Part shown: positions 9,376 through 16,426 of the stretch, one piece after another | How positions within the stretch are numbered: position 1 is the first letter of the stretch | How the letters are laid out: each line of letters begins with the position of its first letter | Source of the DNA: Herbiconiux sp. SALV-R1 | Lineage (GTDB): Bacteria > Actinomycetota > Actinomycetes > Actinomycetales > Microbacteriaceae | Direction: 5' to 3' | Assembly: GCF_013113715.1 (NCBI RefSeq) | Contig: NZ_CP053344.1 | Span: forward strand, 1,054,001-1,118,000 | Length of the DNA: 64,000 nucleotides | Notes under the pieces: generated by a model | Told to the model about the DNA's origin: nothing | Database searches by the model: none | Seen by the model: only the letters and a program-made list of their open reading frames with translations | Position numbers and translations under genes: made by a program

Positions 9376-9894
9376 ATGGGCGACGACGCGTTCGAGATCG
9401 CCCCCGAGTCGCCATTCGCGCGACTCGACGATGCCGAGACGCGTGCCTGGTACGCCTACATGAAGGTGCAGCTGCGCATCCGGTACGAGCTCAACCGGCA
9501 GCTGCGCGACGACAGCGGCATCTCGCTCGCCGACTACGACGTGCTGGTGGGCCTCGTGAGCGACGAGCGCGGCACGTTGACGATCACCGACCTCGCCACC
9601 CGCATCGGGGGCGAACGCAGCCGGCTCAGTCACCACGTGAAGCGCATGGCGGCGCGCGGACTCGTCGAGATCGGGGCGAGCGAGTCCGACCGGCGGGCGA
9701 GCGTCGTGACGCTCACGGCACGGGGGCGGGCGACGCTCGCCGACGCCGCACCCGCCCACGTCGACTTCGTGCGCCGGGCCTTCCTCAGCGCCCTCGACGG
9801 CGCCGAGCTCGCCGCCTTCGCGGGGTCGCTCGAGAGCATCTACGAGCGGCTGCTCGAGCACGGCACGCTCCCGCGCCCGGTCGACCACCCCTGA
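9376..9894 (+). CDS. MarR-family transcriptional regulator
   Basis: A 172-residue winged-helix protein. The MarR core spans about residues 45-140 with LADYDVLVGLVSD, the recognition region TITDLATRIGGERSRLSHHV and the wing KRMAARGLVEIGASESDRRA. These regulators bind short palindromes as dimers and usually respond to small phenolic or oxidative signals. The ATG was chosen because it follows the GH18 stop by 2 nt and gives a normal MarR length. A candidate target is the 8-bp palindrome TCACGTGA upstream of the convergent SnoaL-like gene (10292-10299), but this link is speculative. Confidence 0.85.
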   Translation: MGDDAFEIAPESPFARLDDAETRAWYAYMKVQLRIRYELNRQLRDDSGISLADYDVLVGLVSDERGTLTITDLATRIGGERSRLSHHVKRMAARGLVEIGASESDRRASVVTLTARGRATLADAAPAHVDFVRRAFLSALDGAELAAFAGSLESIYERLLEHGTLPRPVDHP

Positions 9895-9906
9895 GCTGCG
9901 GTGCAG

Positions 9907-10263
9907 CTACTCGGTGAGCAGCGTGTAGATCTTCGCGATCAACCCGTTCTCGACGAAGCAGATGTCGATGCCGGTGACGACCGGGGGCTGCTCTGCACGG
10001 CCGAGGTTCCAGGCGAGATAGCCCATGTCGTGGTTGACGTAGACCGGCCCCGCAGGCGAGAACTCGAAGGCGGGCGACTGCTCCGCGAGCGCCTGGGCCT
10101 TGGCGTTCAGCGCCTCCCGGCCCACCACGACCTCGTCGGGGTCGGAGAACACGACGCCCTCGGTGTAGGTGCGGGCGATCGCCTCGGCGCGCCGGTCGAC
10201 GTCCTTCTCCGCGAACACCTCCAGCAGGTTCGCGTGCATGAGTTGTTCGATCTTCGCGGTCAT
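9907..10263 (-). CDS. SnoaL-like / NTF2-fold protein
   Basis: A 118-residue cytoplasmic protein with the small alpha+beta-barrel pattern of SnoaL/NTF2-like proteins: an initial helix (KIEQLMHANLLEVFAEKD), an RY-like YTEGVVFSDPDE segment, and C-terminal strands ending in DICFVENGLIAKIYTLL. Members are polyketide cyclases, isomerases or ligand-binding proteins of unknown role, and nothing here distinguishes among them. The ATG was chosen for the GGGGAGG at an 8-nt spacing; an ATG nine codons upstream lacks one. A TCACGTGA palindrome and an adjacent GTGA-N4-TCAC lie about 20-36 nt upstream of the start. The gene converges with the MarR gene 12 bp away. Confidence 0.7.
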   Translation of the reverse strand: MTAKIEQLMHANLLEVFAEKDVDRRAEAIARTYTEGVVFSDPDEVVVGREALNAKAQALAEQSPAFEFSPAGPVYVNHDMGYLAWNLGRAEQPPVVTGIDICFVENGLIAKIYTLLTE

Positions 10264-10360
10264 CGGATGCGCCTCCCCGTTGCGTGACATATCACGTGAA
10301 TTTGATCAGGGGTGGCGGCGCTCGTCAAGACGCTGCTCTCGCTGGCGACGCTCCGCGGGG

Positions 10361-11239
10361 TCAGAAGATCGGCCAGGGCACCGCGGGCATGTGGCCCGCG
10401 GGTGCCGGGAAGCGGCCCGACGCGAGCAGGGCCGAGCAGCGTTCGTCGAGCGCGGCGACCTCGACTTCGGTGAGCAGCGTCGACAGGGCGGTTCCCAGCC
10501 GGCCGCCCAGCGCATCCTGAACCCTCGTCACGGCGGCGAGCTCATGGGGCTGGAGGGGCTCGTCGATCCAACCCCAGAGCACGGTGCGCAGCTTGTGCTC
10601 GGCGTGGAAGGTGAGGCCGTGGTCGATGCCGTGCCGATGCCCGCCGGCGACGGCGAGGATGTGCCCGGCCTTGCGGTCGGCGTTGTTCGCGACCACGTCG
10701 AAGAGGGCCATGCGGCGGAGCGCCTCGCCGTCTTCGTGGAGGAGCGAGACCTCGCGATCGCGCTCGTCGACACCGTCGAAGACGTGCCGCCAGCCGCTCG
10801 CGGGAACCTGGTCGAGCGGCACCACGTCGACTGCCGTCTGCTCGGGGTCGACCTCGCACCAGCGCTGCACCATGCCCGGGCCCGCCGGGCCCTCGCGCAG
10901 CCAGGTCGTGGGCACGATCCCTCCGCCGAAGACCTCGGAGACCAGATAGGCGGCCACCTCGCGCTGGGCGAGGGTGCCGTCGGGGAAGTCCCAGAGGGGG
11001 CGCTCGCCGGCCTCGGGCTTGTAGACCACCTGGGTGTCGCCGATCGTACCGAGGAAGACGGCGTTCGAGGCCGACTCGATGCGGGCGGTGAGCACGAGCT
11101 CGCCGTCGGGCACGGGGCCGGTGGGGTCGGCGGGCGCCGGGCCGTCGGGCGAGGGGCCGGTGGGGTCGTCGGGCGTCGGGTCGTTCGGTCCGTCGGCCAC
11201 GGGGCCGGCCGGGTCGCTCGGGCCGTCGGGCGTCACCAT
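10361..11239 (-). CDS. SCO1664-family protein (PI3/4-kinase-like fold)
   Basis: A 292-residue actinobacterial protein. After a Pro/Gly/Asp-rich N-terminus of about 45 residues made of degenerate repeats, the conserved domain carries SNAVFLGTIGDTQVVYKPEAG, DFPDGTLAQREVAAYLVSE, ALFDVVANNADRKAGH and HGIDHGLTFH. These resemble the ATP-lysine, catalytic N/D and metal D motifs of PI3/4-kinase-like enzymes. The biochemical role is not established. In many actinobacteria it is linked with DUF3090, the MSMEG_4193 phosphomutase family and mycothiol ligase mshC. Here it follows the DUF3090 gene by 4 nt, and no mshC is in the window. Confidence 0.8.
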   Translation of the reverse strand: MVTPDGPSDPAGPVADGPNDPTPDDPTGPSPDGPAPADPTGPVPDGELVLTARIESASNAVFLGTIGDTQVVYKPEAGERPLWDFPDGTLAQREVAAYLVSEVFGGGIVPTTWLREGPAGPGMVQRWCEVDPEQTAVDVVPLDQVPASGWRHVFDGVDERDREVSLLHEDGEALRRMALFDVVANNADRKAGHILAVAGGHRHGIDHGLTFHAEHKLRTVLWGWIDEPLQPHELAAVTRVQDALGGRLGTALSTLLTEVEVAALDERCSALLASGRFPAPAGHMPAVPWPIF

Positions 11240-11243
11240 CGGG

Positions 11244-11810
11244 TCACAGGCCGTCGCCGAGCCGCCCGCACACGTGGTCGTCGGCGTCGAGGGGCTCGCC
11301 GCACAGCGGGCACAGCGGCCGGCCCGCTCCCACGATCTCGCGGGTGCGATCGGCGAAGGCCCGCGCGGTGCCGACGGGGATGCTCACCCGCAGCACCTCC
11401 TCGGGCTCGAACTCGACACCCTCCTCGAGGCCCGACTCGAGAGCGTCGGCGTCGATCTCCGAGAGCGGGAAGGCCTCGATGACGATCTGCGCCGTCGTCG
11501 GGTCCCATCCGAGCGTCATCGCCCCGGCCCGGAACTGCTCGTCGACCGGTTGGTCGAGCGGTTCGTTGTCGATGAGCTCGAGCGGCGTCGACTCGGGAAC
11601 GCTGAACCGGTTCTGCTCCACCTTCGCCAGCTCGGCGAGCACGTCTTCGATCTTCTCGGCCAGCACGGCCGACTGCTGCTTCTCGAGCCCCACGCTCACG
11701 AGCCTCCGGCCGTCGCGCACCTGGAGGTAGAACGAGCGCGAACCGGGCCTGCCGATCGTTCCGATCACGACTCGGTCGGGCCAGGCGAACTCGTGGGTGA
11801 TGGTGGCCAT
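11244..11810 (-). CDS. DUF3090 family protein
   Basis: A 188-residue protein of the actinobacterial DUF3090 family, function unknown. Visible features are the N-terminal HEFAWPDRVVIGTIGRPGSR, a central acidic region, and a C-terminal zinc-ribbon-like C-x2-C ... C pattern (RPLCPLCGEPLDADDHVC) following TARAFADRTREIVGAGRP. The ATG lacks a Shine-Dalgarno sequence and is preceded by TAGGAT exactly 6 nt upstream, a leaderless arrangement. It lies 9 nt downstream of the phosphomutase-like gene and 4 nt upstream of the SCO1664 gene, an operon typical of actinobacteria. Confidence 0.88.
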   Translation of the reverse strand: MATITHEFAWPDRVVIGTIGRPGSRSFYLQVRDGRRLVSVGLEKQQSAVLAEKIEDVLAELAKVEQNRFSVPESTPLELIDNEPLDQPVDEQFRAGAMTLGWDPTTAQIVIEAFPLSEIDADALESGLEEGVEFEPEEVLRVSIPVGTARAFADRTREIVGAGRPLCPLCGEPLDADDHVCGRLGDGL

Positions 11811-11816
11811 GTGCTC

Positions 11817-11822
11817 ATCCTA
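11817..11822 (-). promoter_or_regulatory. Leaderless -10 box (TAGGAT) of the DUF3090 gene
   Basis: The TANNNT hexamer ends 6 nt before the ATG with no Shine-Dalgarno sequence, so transcription would begin at or next to the start codon. Confidence 0.5.
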
Positions 11823-12533
11823 GGAGGGGTCGGCGTGAGCCGCCCGAGGTCCGGCACCACCGCCGACGGTCGATCCGGGCGCTGTCTTCTCGGCGGCCAG
11901 CCAGCTCAGGTCGCCCCCGACCGTGTTGGTGGCGAGCACCTCCGGTCGCTCGGCCCCGTAGCGCACGATCGACACCGAGGCGGGGTCGACCCGGATGCGC
12001 TGGAACAGGTCGAGATGCATCCCGAGCGCGTCGGCGAGCACCGACTTGATCACGTCTCCGTGGCTCACGGCCACCCAGACCGCCCCGCCGCCGTGCTCCC
12101 TCTCGAGGGCCCGATCGAGACGCCGGATCGCCGTCACGGCGCGCGACTGCATGCCGGCCAGCGACTCGCCACCCGGGAAGACGGCCGCCGACGGATGCTG
12201 TTGCACCACCCTCCACAGCGGCTCCTTCGCGAGCTCGCCGAGCGGGCGGCCCTGCCAGTCGCCGTAGCCGCACTCGGTGAGGTCGTCGTCGATGGCCTCC
12301 ACCGGAACGGGGTGCGTGAGCTGGGCCGCGGCGACCGCCGCTGCGGTGCTGCGGCAGCGTTCGAGCGGACTCGTCACGACAGCGGCGAGCGGAACCCCGG
12401 CGAGGCGCTCGCCTGCGCGCGCCACCTGCTCCCGCCCGAGCTCGTCGAGCTCGACACCCGGGAGCCTCCCCGCGAGGATGCCCGAGGTGTTCGCGGTGGA
12501 GCGGCCGTGCCGCACGAGGACAACTGTCGCCAT
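11820..12533 (-). CDS. MSMEG_4193-family histidine phosphatase / putative phosphomutase
   Basis: A 237-residue histidine phosphatase superfamily protein. The catalytic RHG motif is at the N-terminus (VVLVRHGRSTANT), with second-site residues in SPLERCRSTAAAVA, DDDLTECGYGDWQGRPLGEL and the SHGDVIK histidine. Family members hydrolyse or transfer phosphate on small molecules through a phospho-histidine; the substrate in this subfamily is unknown. Together with DUF3090 and SCO1664 it forms the conserved trio often found near mycothiol synthesis genes. The ATG follows TAGGCT by 6 nt and lacks a Shine-Dalgarno sequence, so it is probably leaderless and is the first gene of the operon. Confidence 0.88.
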   Translation of the reverse strand: MATVVLVRHGRSTANTSGILAGRLPGVELDELGREQVARAGERLAGVPLAAVVTSPLERCRSTAAAVAAAQLTHPVPVEAIDDDLTECGYGDWQGRPLGELAKEPLWRVVQQHPSAAVFPGGESLAGMQSRAVTAIRRLDRALEREHGGGAVWVAVSHGDVIKSVLADALGMHLDLFQRIRVDPASVSIVRYGAERPEVLATNTVGGDLSWLAAEKTAPGSTVGGGAGPRAAHADPS

Positions 12534-12539
12534 GCTTCG

Positions 12540-12545
12540 AGCCTA
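12540..12545 (-). promoter_or_regulatory. Leaderless -10 box (TAGGCT) of the MSMEG_4193-like gene
   Basis: The TANNNT hexamer stands 6 nt before the ATG and there is no ribosome-binding site. Confidence 0.5.
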
Positions 12546-12553
12546 GGGCTCGA

Positions 12554-14677
12554 TCACATCACCGCGCCGAAGTACGAGTACTTCACGAAGACCTCCGAGG
12601 CGAAGCCGGCCTCGTCGAGCACCCCCTGCACGGCGGTGAGCATGTACTTCGAGTCCCAGCCCATGTAGAGGAAGTGGTCGTCATCGAGCTTGTCCCAGTG
12701 CCCGTTCCACGCCTGCGAGTCGTACACCGGCCCACCGCGGCGGGCGCTGAAGTCGACGACGCTCTGCCGGGAGTCGGCCCAGAGCCGCTTGAACACGCGG
12801 TTGAAGAGGTACTTGACGTCGTAGACCTCCCAGTGCTCGCCGCGGTACTCGACGTAGTCCCACTCGCGCTCCCAGCCGCGCGGCCAGCCGCGGCGCTTGA
12901 TGGCGTCGAGCACCGGGGTGAGGTCGTCGTCGTCGATCACCACGACGGCCGGGCGAGCCCACACCGTGACGAACAGCTCGGTGAGGCGCGCCGTGCGCGC
13001 GGCGATCGCTGCCGTGTTCCACGCCGGGATCTCGGCCAGCTCGGTCGTCGTGGGCACCGCGCTCTCGCCGTAGATCTCCCGCTTCTCGGGGTACGAGCGG
13101 TCGAACGCCCGATCGGCGAGCTGCCGCTCGAGCAGCGCGAGGTTGCCGAGGGTCTGGGCGAGTGCGCGATGGCTGTTCTGCTCGTCGTCGCTGTAGTCGG
13201 CCCACTCGCGTACCCCATCGCCGCTCCACGAGTCGCCGGGCGACAGCGGAACGATGTGCTCGAGGTCGAGGGGGCCGAGCGGGCCCAGGAGAAGGCGGGC
13301 GGATGCGGGGGCCGGGGTGTGCGCATCCGTCACCGCAGCATCCGGCGTCGTAGCATCCGTTCGGGCGTTCGCTGCAGCCTCGGCTCGGGCGCCCGCCGCT
13401 GCGGCGAGACGCGTGAGCACGTAGGAGGGGTGGGGGAGCTCGCTGAACTTGAGGGCGACGCGCACGCGGTCGTCGGAGGGCATGATGCGGGCGATGGCGT
13501 GCACGAGCGCCTCGGGGCTCTCGGCGCGGGCGCGGCAGAGGCGGGCGACCAGGCGGTCGTTCTTGAGGCCGGCGACGGTGCGGCGCAAGAGCAGCGACTG
13601 CACCTGCTCGACGAGCTCGACGAACGCCGCCTTCGGCAGCTCGCCGCGCGAGTACTCGCGGTAGGCGCGCATGACGAGCGGGTACATGGCGCGGCCGAAC
13701 ACGGCGAGGAACCCGAGCTGCTCGGCCACCTCGGCGTCGGGCTCGACCGAGGGGTCGAGCAAGGCGCGGTAGGCCTCGGAGTACTCGCGCCACTCGGCGG
13801 CGCGGGCGCGCAGGGTGTCGATGTCGAGGCGCGGGAACTCCTGGCGGAACGCGTCATAGACGCCGCGCTCGCCCGCCACCACGACCTCGCGACCCGTGAT
13901 CATGACGAGGTAGTGCCGCCAGAAGCTTGCGATCGACTCGCCGGTGTTCTGCTCGATGGGGAGCCAGAACTGCTCCTCGATCTCGCTCTGCTCGGCGTGC
14001 GAGAGACCCATGAGTACGTAGTTGTGGATGAGCTCGTGGTCGCGGAGGGGCTCTCCGGTGGAGTTCAGGCTCTCGAAGATCTGCTGCGCGTTCGCGTCGG
14101 CGCCCAGGGTGATGGCGACGTGCTCGAGCTTCTGCAGGCCCCGCCAGATGCGGTGCACCTCGTCGGGACGCACCTGGCTGCGGAAGAAGGCGTAGTTGTC
14201 GTCGAAGCGCGACTCGCGGAACGCCTCCTCGCCGCTGCGGCGGTCGAGCACGACGCTCTCGAACACCTCAGCCCAGGCGCGGTGGGGGCGGAGCTTCGTG
14301 CGGTTCGGGTCGTTCTCGCGCACCAGCACGCGCTCGAGCTCGGCGGCGAGCTCGGGGTCGTCGTCTTTGATGCTGTGGTGCAGGGCCGCGACGAGCAGCA
14401 TGAGGGTGGTGATGCGCTGCTGGCCGTCGATGAGCACCAGCTCGGAGTCATCGGTGGCGTCGGCGTCGGCCGCCGTGGAGAGGATCGAGCCGATGAAGTG
14501 GGTGTGCGTGTCGTGGGTGTCGGAGACCGCACGGATGTCGCCGAGCAGCTGTTCGCATCCGCCGATGTCCCAGCGGTACTGACGCTGGTAGACGGGCACC
14601 ACGATGGTCGTTCCCGGGTCGCCGAGCCAGCGGATGGTGTTGACGGCTGTGGCTTCTACGTTCGTGGCGGTGACCAT
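12554..14677 (-). CDS. DUF262/DUF1524 (GmrSD-like) protein, putative type IV restriction enzyme
   Basis: A 707-residue protein. The N-terminal DUF262 (ParB-like NTPase fold) carries VPVYQRQYRW near residue 30 and the signature DGQQRITT near 85. A middle helical region precedes DUF1524, a His-Me-like nuclease with LDLEHIVPLSPG and the NLALLERQLADRAFDRSYPEKR motif. After this lies an extra domain of about 110 residues, rich in Trp/Tyr, ending in VFVKYSYFGAVM, which I do not recognise. GmrSD enzymes cleave glucosylated or otherwise modified phage DNA. The gene stands alone, fusing both domains in one chain. The start is ATG, with TAGACT about 8 nt upstream and no Shine-Dalgarno sequence. An Ala/Thr-rich linker near residue 450 separates the domains. 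Confidence 0.85.
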   Translation of the reverse strand: MVTATNVEATAVNTIRWLGDPGTTIVVPVYQRQYRWDIGGCEQLLGDIRAVSDTHDTHTHFIGSILSTAADADATDDSELVLIDGQQRITTLMLLVAALHHSIKDDDPELAAELERVLVRENDPNRTKLRPHRAWAEVFESVVLDRRSGEEAFRESRFDDNYAFFRSQVRPDEVHRIWRGLQKLEHVAITLGADANAQQIFESLNSTGEPLRDHELIHNYVLMGLSHAEQSEIEEQFWLPIEQNTGESIASFWRHYLVMITGREVVVAGERGVYDAFRQEFPRLDIDTLRARAAEWREYSEAYRALLDPSVEPDAEVAEQLGFLAVFGRAMYPLVMRAYREYSRGELPKAAFVELVEQVQSLLLRRTVAGLKNDRLVARLCRARAESPEALVHAIARIMPSDDRVRVALKFSELPHPSYVLTRLAAAAGARAEAAANARTDATTPDAAVTDAHTPAPASARLLLGPLGPLDLEHIVPLSPGDSWSGDGVREWADYSDDEQNSHRALAQTLGNLALLERQLADRAFDRSYPEKREIYGESAVPTTTELAEIPAWNTAAIAARTARLTELFVTVWARPAVVVIDDDDLTPVLDAIKRRGWPRGWEREWDYVEYRGEHWEVYDVKYLFNRVFKRLWADSRQSVVDFSARRGGPVYDSQAWNGHWDKLDDDHFLYMGWDSKYMLTAVQGVLDEAGFASEVFVKYSYFGAVM

Positions 14678-14755
14678 GGTGTTCGAGTCTAATGCGGGGG
14701 TGTGACAGGGCCGGGACGGGCCTCGGGACCTAAGGCCCTATGCAGGGTCGCCGGG

Positions 14756-14769
14756 ATAGGCTTGCCTAA
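14756..14769 (+). promoter_or_regulatory. DtxR/IdeR-like iron box
   Basis: TAGGC-TT-GCCTA is a perfect palindrome matching the core of the actinobacterial iron-regulator consensus (AGGTTAGGCTAACCT-like). It lies about 55 nt upstream of the putative Fe/2OG oxygenase gene. Confidence 0.4.
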
Positions 14770-14822
14770 GTTCGGGCCTGTTAAAACGTGCTGGCCCAAG
14801 ACGAAAGGACATGATTCAGGTC

Positions 14823-15596
14823 ATGGCATACATCAAGAGCGCCGCTCTCGAAGAGACCGGTTACGTCGTTCTCGACAGCTACAACCAGGAGCTCGACCCC
14901 AAGGAGTGGCTCGACATCGAGTACAACGACTGGAAGTCGTCGGGCGACACCCGCTTCGCGCCGCTCGCCTCGGCCAAGGGCGAGATCGAGTGCAACGGCT
15001 TCTGGAACCACGAGCCGCCCCGCACCGACAAAGACGGTGTGTGGATCGAGTCCCAGGTCGAGAAGGCCCCCAACCTCACCCGCCGCGCCCAGGAGCCCGG
15101 CGCCAACGTCGGCCGCTGCCGCGTCATCGAGCTGCAGCCGAACACCTACGCCGACTGCCTCTACAACCTGCACCAGGACGACAACAACCGCCTCAACCCC
15201 GACGGCACCGGCTGGGTCGTGCGCGGCTTCTTCAACCTCACCGACGATAAAGACAGCTACTTCGTGCTGCGCGAGAACCGCACCGACCCCGAGGGCGAGG
15301 TGCGCATCGCCCTTCCCGCCGGCGCGCAGCTGATCGTCGACACCCAGCGTCTCTGGCACGCGGCCACCCACCCCGGCCCCGACCCGCGCTACTGCCTCAT
15401 CACCTCGTGGACCTCCGGCCCCGAGCTCGACGCCTACATCGAGAAGTACAACGGCAAGTCGCGCGTCGACAGCGTCGAGGTCTCGCAGGACGTGCTCGAC
15501 GCCGGCCAGGCCGAGCAGACCCGCCGCCTCGCCGCCCGCGCCGCGGCGCTCGCCGCCCGCGGCCAGCAGGAGAAGGCGGTCATGAGCGAGGCCTGA
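14823..15596 (+). CDS. Putative Fe(II)/2-oxoglutarate-type oxygenase (double-stranded beta-helix fold)
   Basis: A protein of about 257 residues. No named family was recognised with certainty, but residues 110-195 read like a jelly-roll dioxygenase core: H117-Q-D119 in YNLHQDDNN, a distal histidine in DTQRLWHAATH (H179 or H183), and an arginine (R189) just before the CLITSW strand, which could bind the 2-oxoglutarate carboxylate. The C-terminus is a charged, Ala-rich helix. Two in-frame ATGs exist. The second is preferred because the GAAAGGA is only 2 nt from the first, but neither spacing is ideal. It is monocistronic, with a strong terminator downstream and a DtxR-like box upstream. A hydroxylase role is inferred. 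Confidence 0.5.
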   Translation: MAYIKSAALEETGYVVLDSYNQELDPKEWLDIEYNDWKSSGDTRFAPLASAKGEIECNGFWNHEPPRTDKDGVWIESQVEKAPNLTRRAQEPGANVGRCRVIELQPNTYADCLYNLHQDDNNRLNPDGTGWVVRGFFNLTDDKDSYFVLRENRTDPEGEVRIALPAGAQLIVDTQRLWHAATHPGPDPRYCLITSWTSGPELDAYIEKYNGKSRVDSVEVSQDVLDAGQAEQTRRLAARAAALAARGQQEKAVMSEA

Positions 15597-15621
15597 TCCT
15601 CCGCTTGTCGCAGTGCCTCCG

Positions 15622-15657
15622 GGGCCCCGATCGCGTGCGATCGGGGCCCTCTGCTTT
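15622..15657 (+). terminator. Strong rho-independent-type terminator
   Basis: Perfect 13-bp arms GGGCCCCGATCGC / GCGATCGGGGCCC with a 2-nt loop are followed by TCTGCTTT, shortly after the oxygenase gene stop. Confidence 0.85.
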
Positions 15658-15695
15658 ACCTTTCCCCTTATTTGATGAATCCTCGAGTATCATCT

Positions 15696-15714
15696 AATCT
15701 GTACATCTCAGATT
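15696..15714. promoter_or_regulatory. Inverted repeat upstream of the Phd/RelE pair, probable autoregulatory operator
   Basis: AATCTG-N7-CAGATT lies just upstream of the TACAGT -10 box of the antitoxin gene, in an AT-rich stretch. Confidence 0.5.
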
Positions 15715-15734
15715 GTGGAACGTACAGTGAGGAT

Positions 15735-15983
15735 GTGGTCGTCATCAGTGTCACGGATGCTCGGGCGAAGCTACCCGACATGATCAACCTCGCGCGGCAG
15801 GAACCCGTCTTCCTCGAGCGCCGCGGCAAGACCGCCGCCGTGCTCGTGAGCCCAGAGCAGTACGACCGCATGATGGAGGCACTCGAAGACGCCGCCGACG
15901 TGCGGGCCTTCGATGCCGCCATGGCCGAGGAAGACGCTGGAATCCCGTGGGAGCAGGCCAAAGCCGATCTCGGCTGGGGATGA
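15735..15983 (+). CDS. Phd/YefM-family antitoxin
   Basis: An 82-residue antitoxin. The N-terminal DNA-binding part VVISVTDARAKLPDMINLA and the strand EPVFLERRGKTAAVLVSPEQYD are classic Phd/YefM features, and the C-terminal helix (DDAADVRAFDAAMAEEDAG) would wrap the toxin. The GTG start was chosen because TACAGT stands exactly 6 nt upstream, a leaderless signature, and because the conserved domain begins there. The stop overlaps the toxin start as ATGA, giving coupled synthesis. It probably represses its own promoter through the AATCTG/CAGATT repeat together with RelE. Confidence 0.85.
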   Translation: MVVISVTDARAKLPDMINLARQEPVFLERRGKTAAVLVSPEQYDRMMEALEDAADVRAFDAAMAEEDAGIPWEQAKADLGWG

Positions 15984-16243
15984 GCCGCTACCGCATCGAG
16001 GTGCTGCCCGCCGCGCTCAAGGCGCTCCGCAAGGTCGATGCTGCTCATCGGGATCGCATCAGGGGTGTGATCGCCCTCCTCGGCGAAGAGCCGCGCCCGC
16101 CCGGCGCGCGAGCACTCCAGGGCAGAGATGGGTACCGCGTGCGCGTGGGCGACTACCGGGTGATCTACACGATCGACGACGGGGTGCTCGTTGTGGTCAT
16201 CGTGACCTTGGGGCACCGGAGAGACGTCTACTCGCGGGGGTAG
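15980..16243 (+). CDS. RelE/ParE-family toxin
   Basis: An 87-residue protein with the RelE/ParE fold pattern: YRIEVLPAALKALRKVDAAHRDRI at the start, then GRDGYRVRVGDYRVIYTIDDG and VVVIVTLGHRRDVY at the end. The C-terminal R-Y-R-V-x-Y and H-R segments match RelE-type mRNA interferases, which cut mRNA in the ribosomal A site; ParE-type gyrase poisoning is the alternative. The ATG overlaps the antitoxin stop as ATGA. The frame is intact and of normal length, so the pair may be functional. A 56-bp palindromic element begins 27 nt after its stop. Confidence 0.85.
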   Translation: MSRYRIEVLPAALKALRKVDAAHRDRIRGVIALLGEEPRPPGARALQGRDGYRVRVGDYRVIYTIDDGVLVVVIVTLGHRRDVYSRG

Positions 16244-16270
16244 CGCGCCGTTTCAGGCGAGTCCTGCACG

Positions 16271-16326
16271 TTCTTACGGAAAAAGTCCGTGAAGAGTGTG
16301 GTTTTCACGGGCTTTGTCGGTGAGAA
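16271..16326. repeat. 56-bp palindromic element, copy 1 (degenerate)
   Basis: Begins TTCTTACGGAAAAAGTCCGT and ends GGGCTTTGTCGGTGAGAA, an imperfect inverted repeat in which each arm is itself a small palindrome. It has the same length and layout as the copies at 18761 and 53758, and lies 27 nt after the RelE stop. Confidence 0.75.
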
Positions 16327-16366
16327 CGGGGTGCGGGTGTCAGGGGTCATCGGGGGTGCCCGCGGG

Positions 16367-16420
16367 TAAGAGGATTCTCATAGGGGCCCGGGGGTCGGTG
16401 TCGGGGGTGGCGCCGATAAT
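16367..16420 (+). promoter_or_regulatory. Two-component operon promoter with 15-bp regulator motif and leaderless -10
   Basis: The motif TAAGAGGATTCTCAT (16367-16381) matches sites in front of the two secreted-protein genes. GATAAT (16415-16420) stands 6 nt before the kinase ATG, so the mRNA is probably leaderless and the motif centre is near -53, a usual position for an OmpR-type activator. Confidence 0.65.
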
Positions 16421-16426
16421 GGGCAG

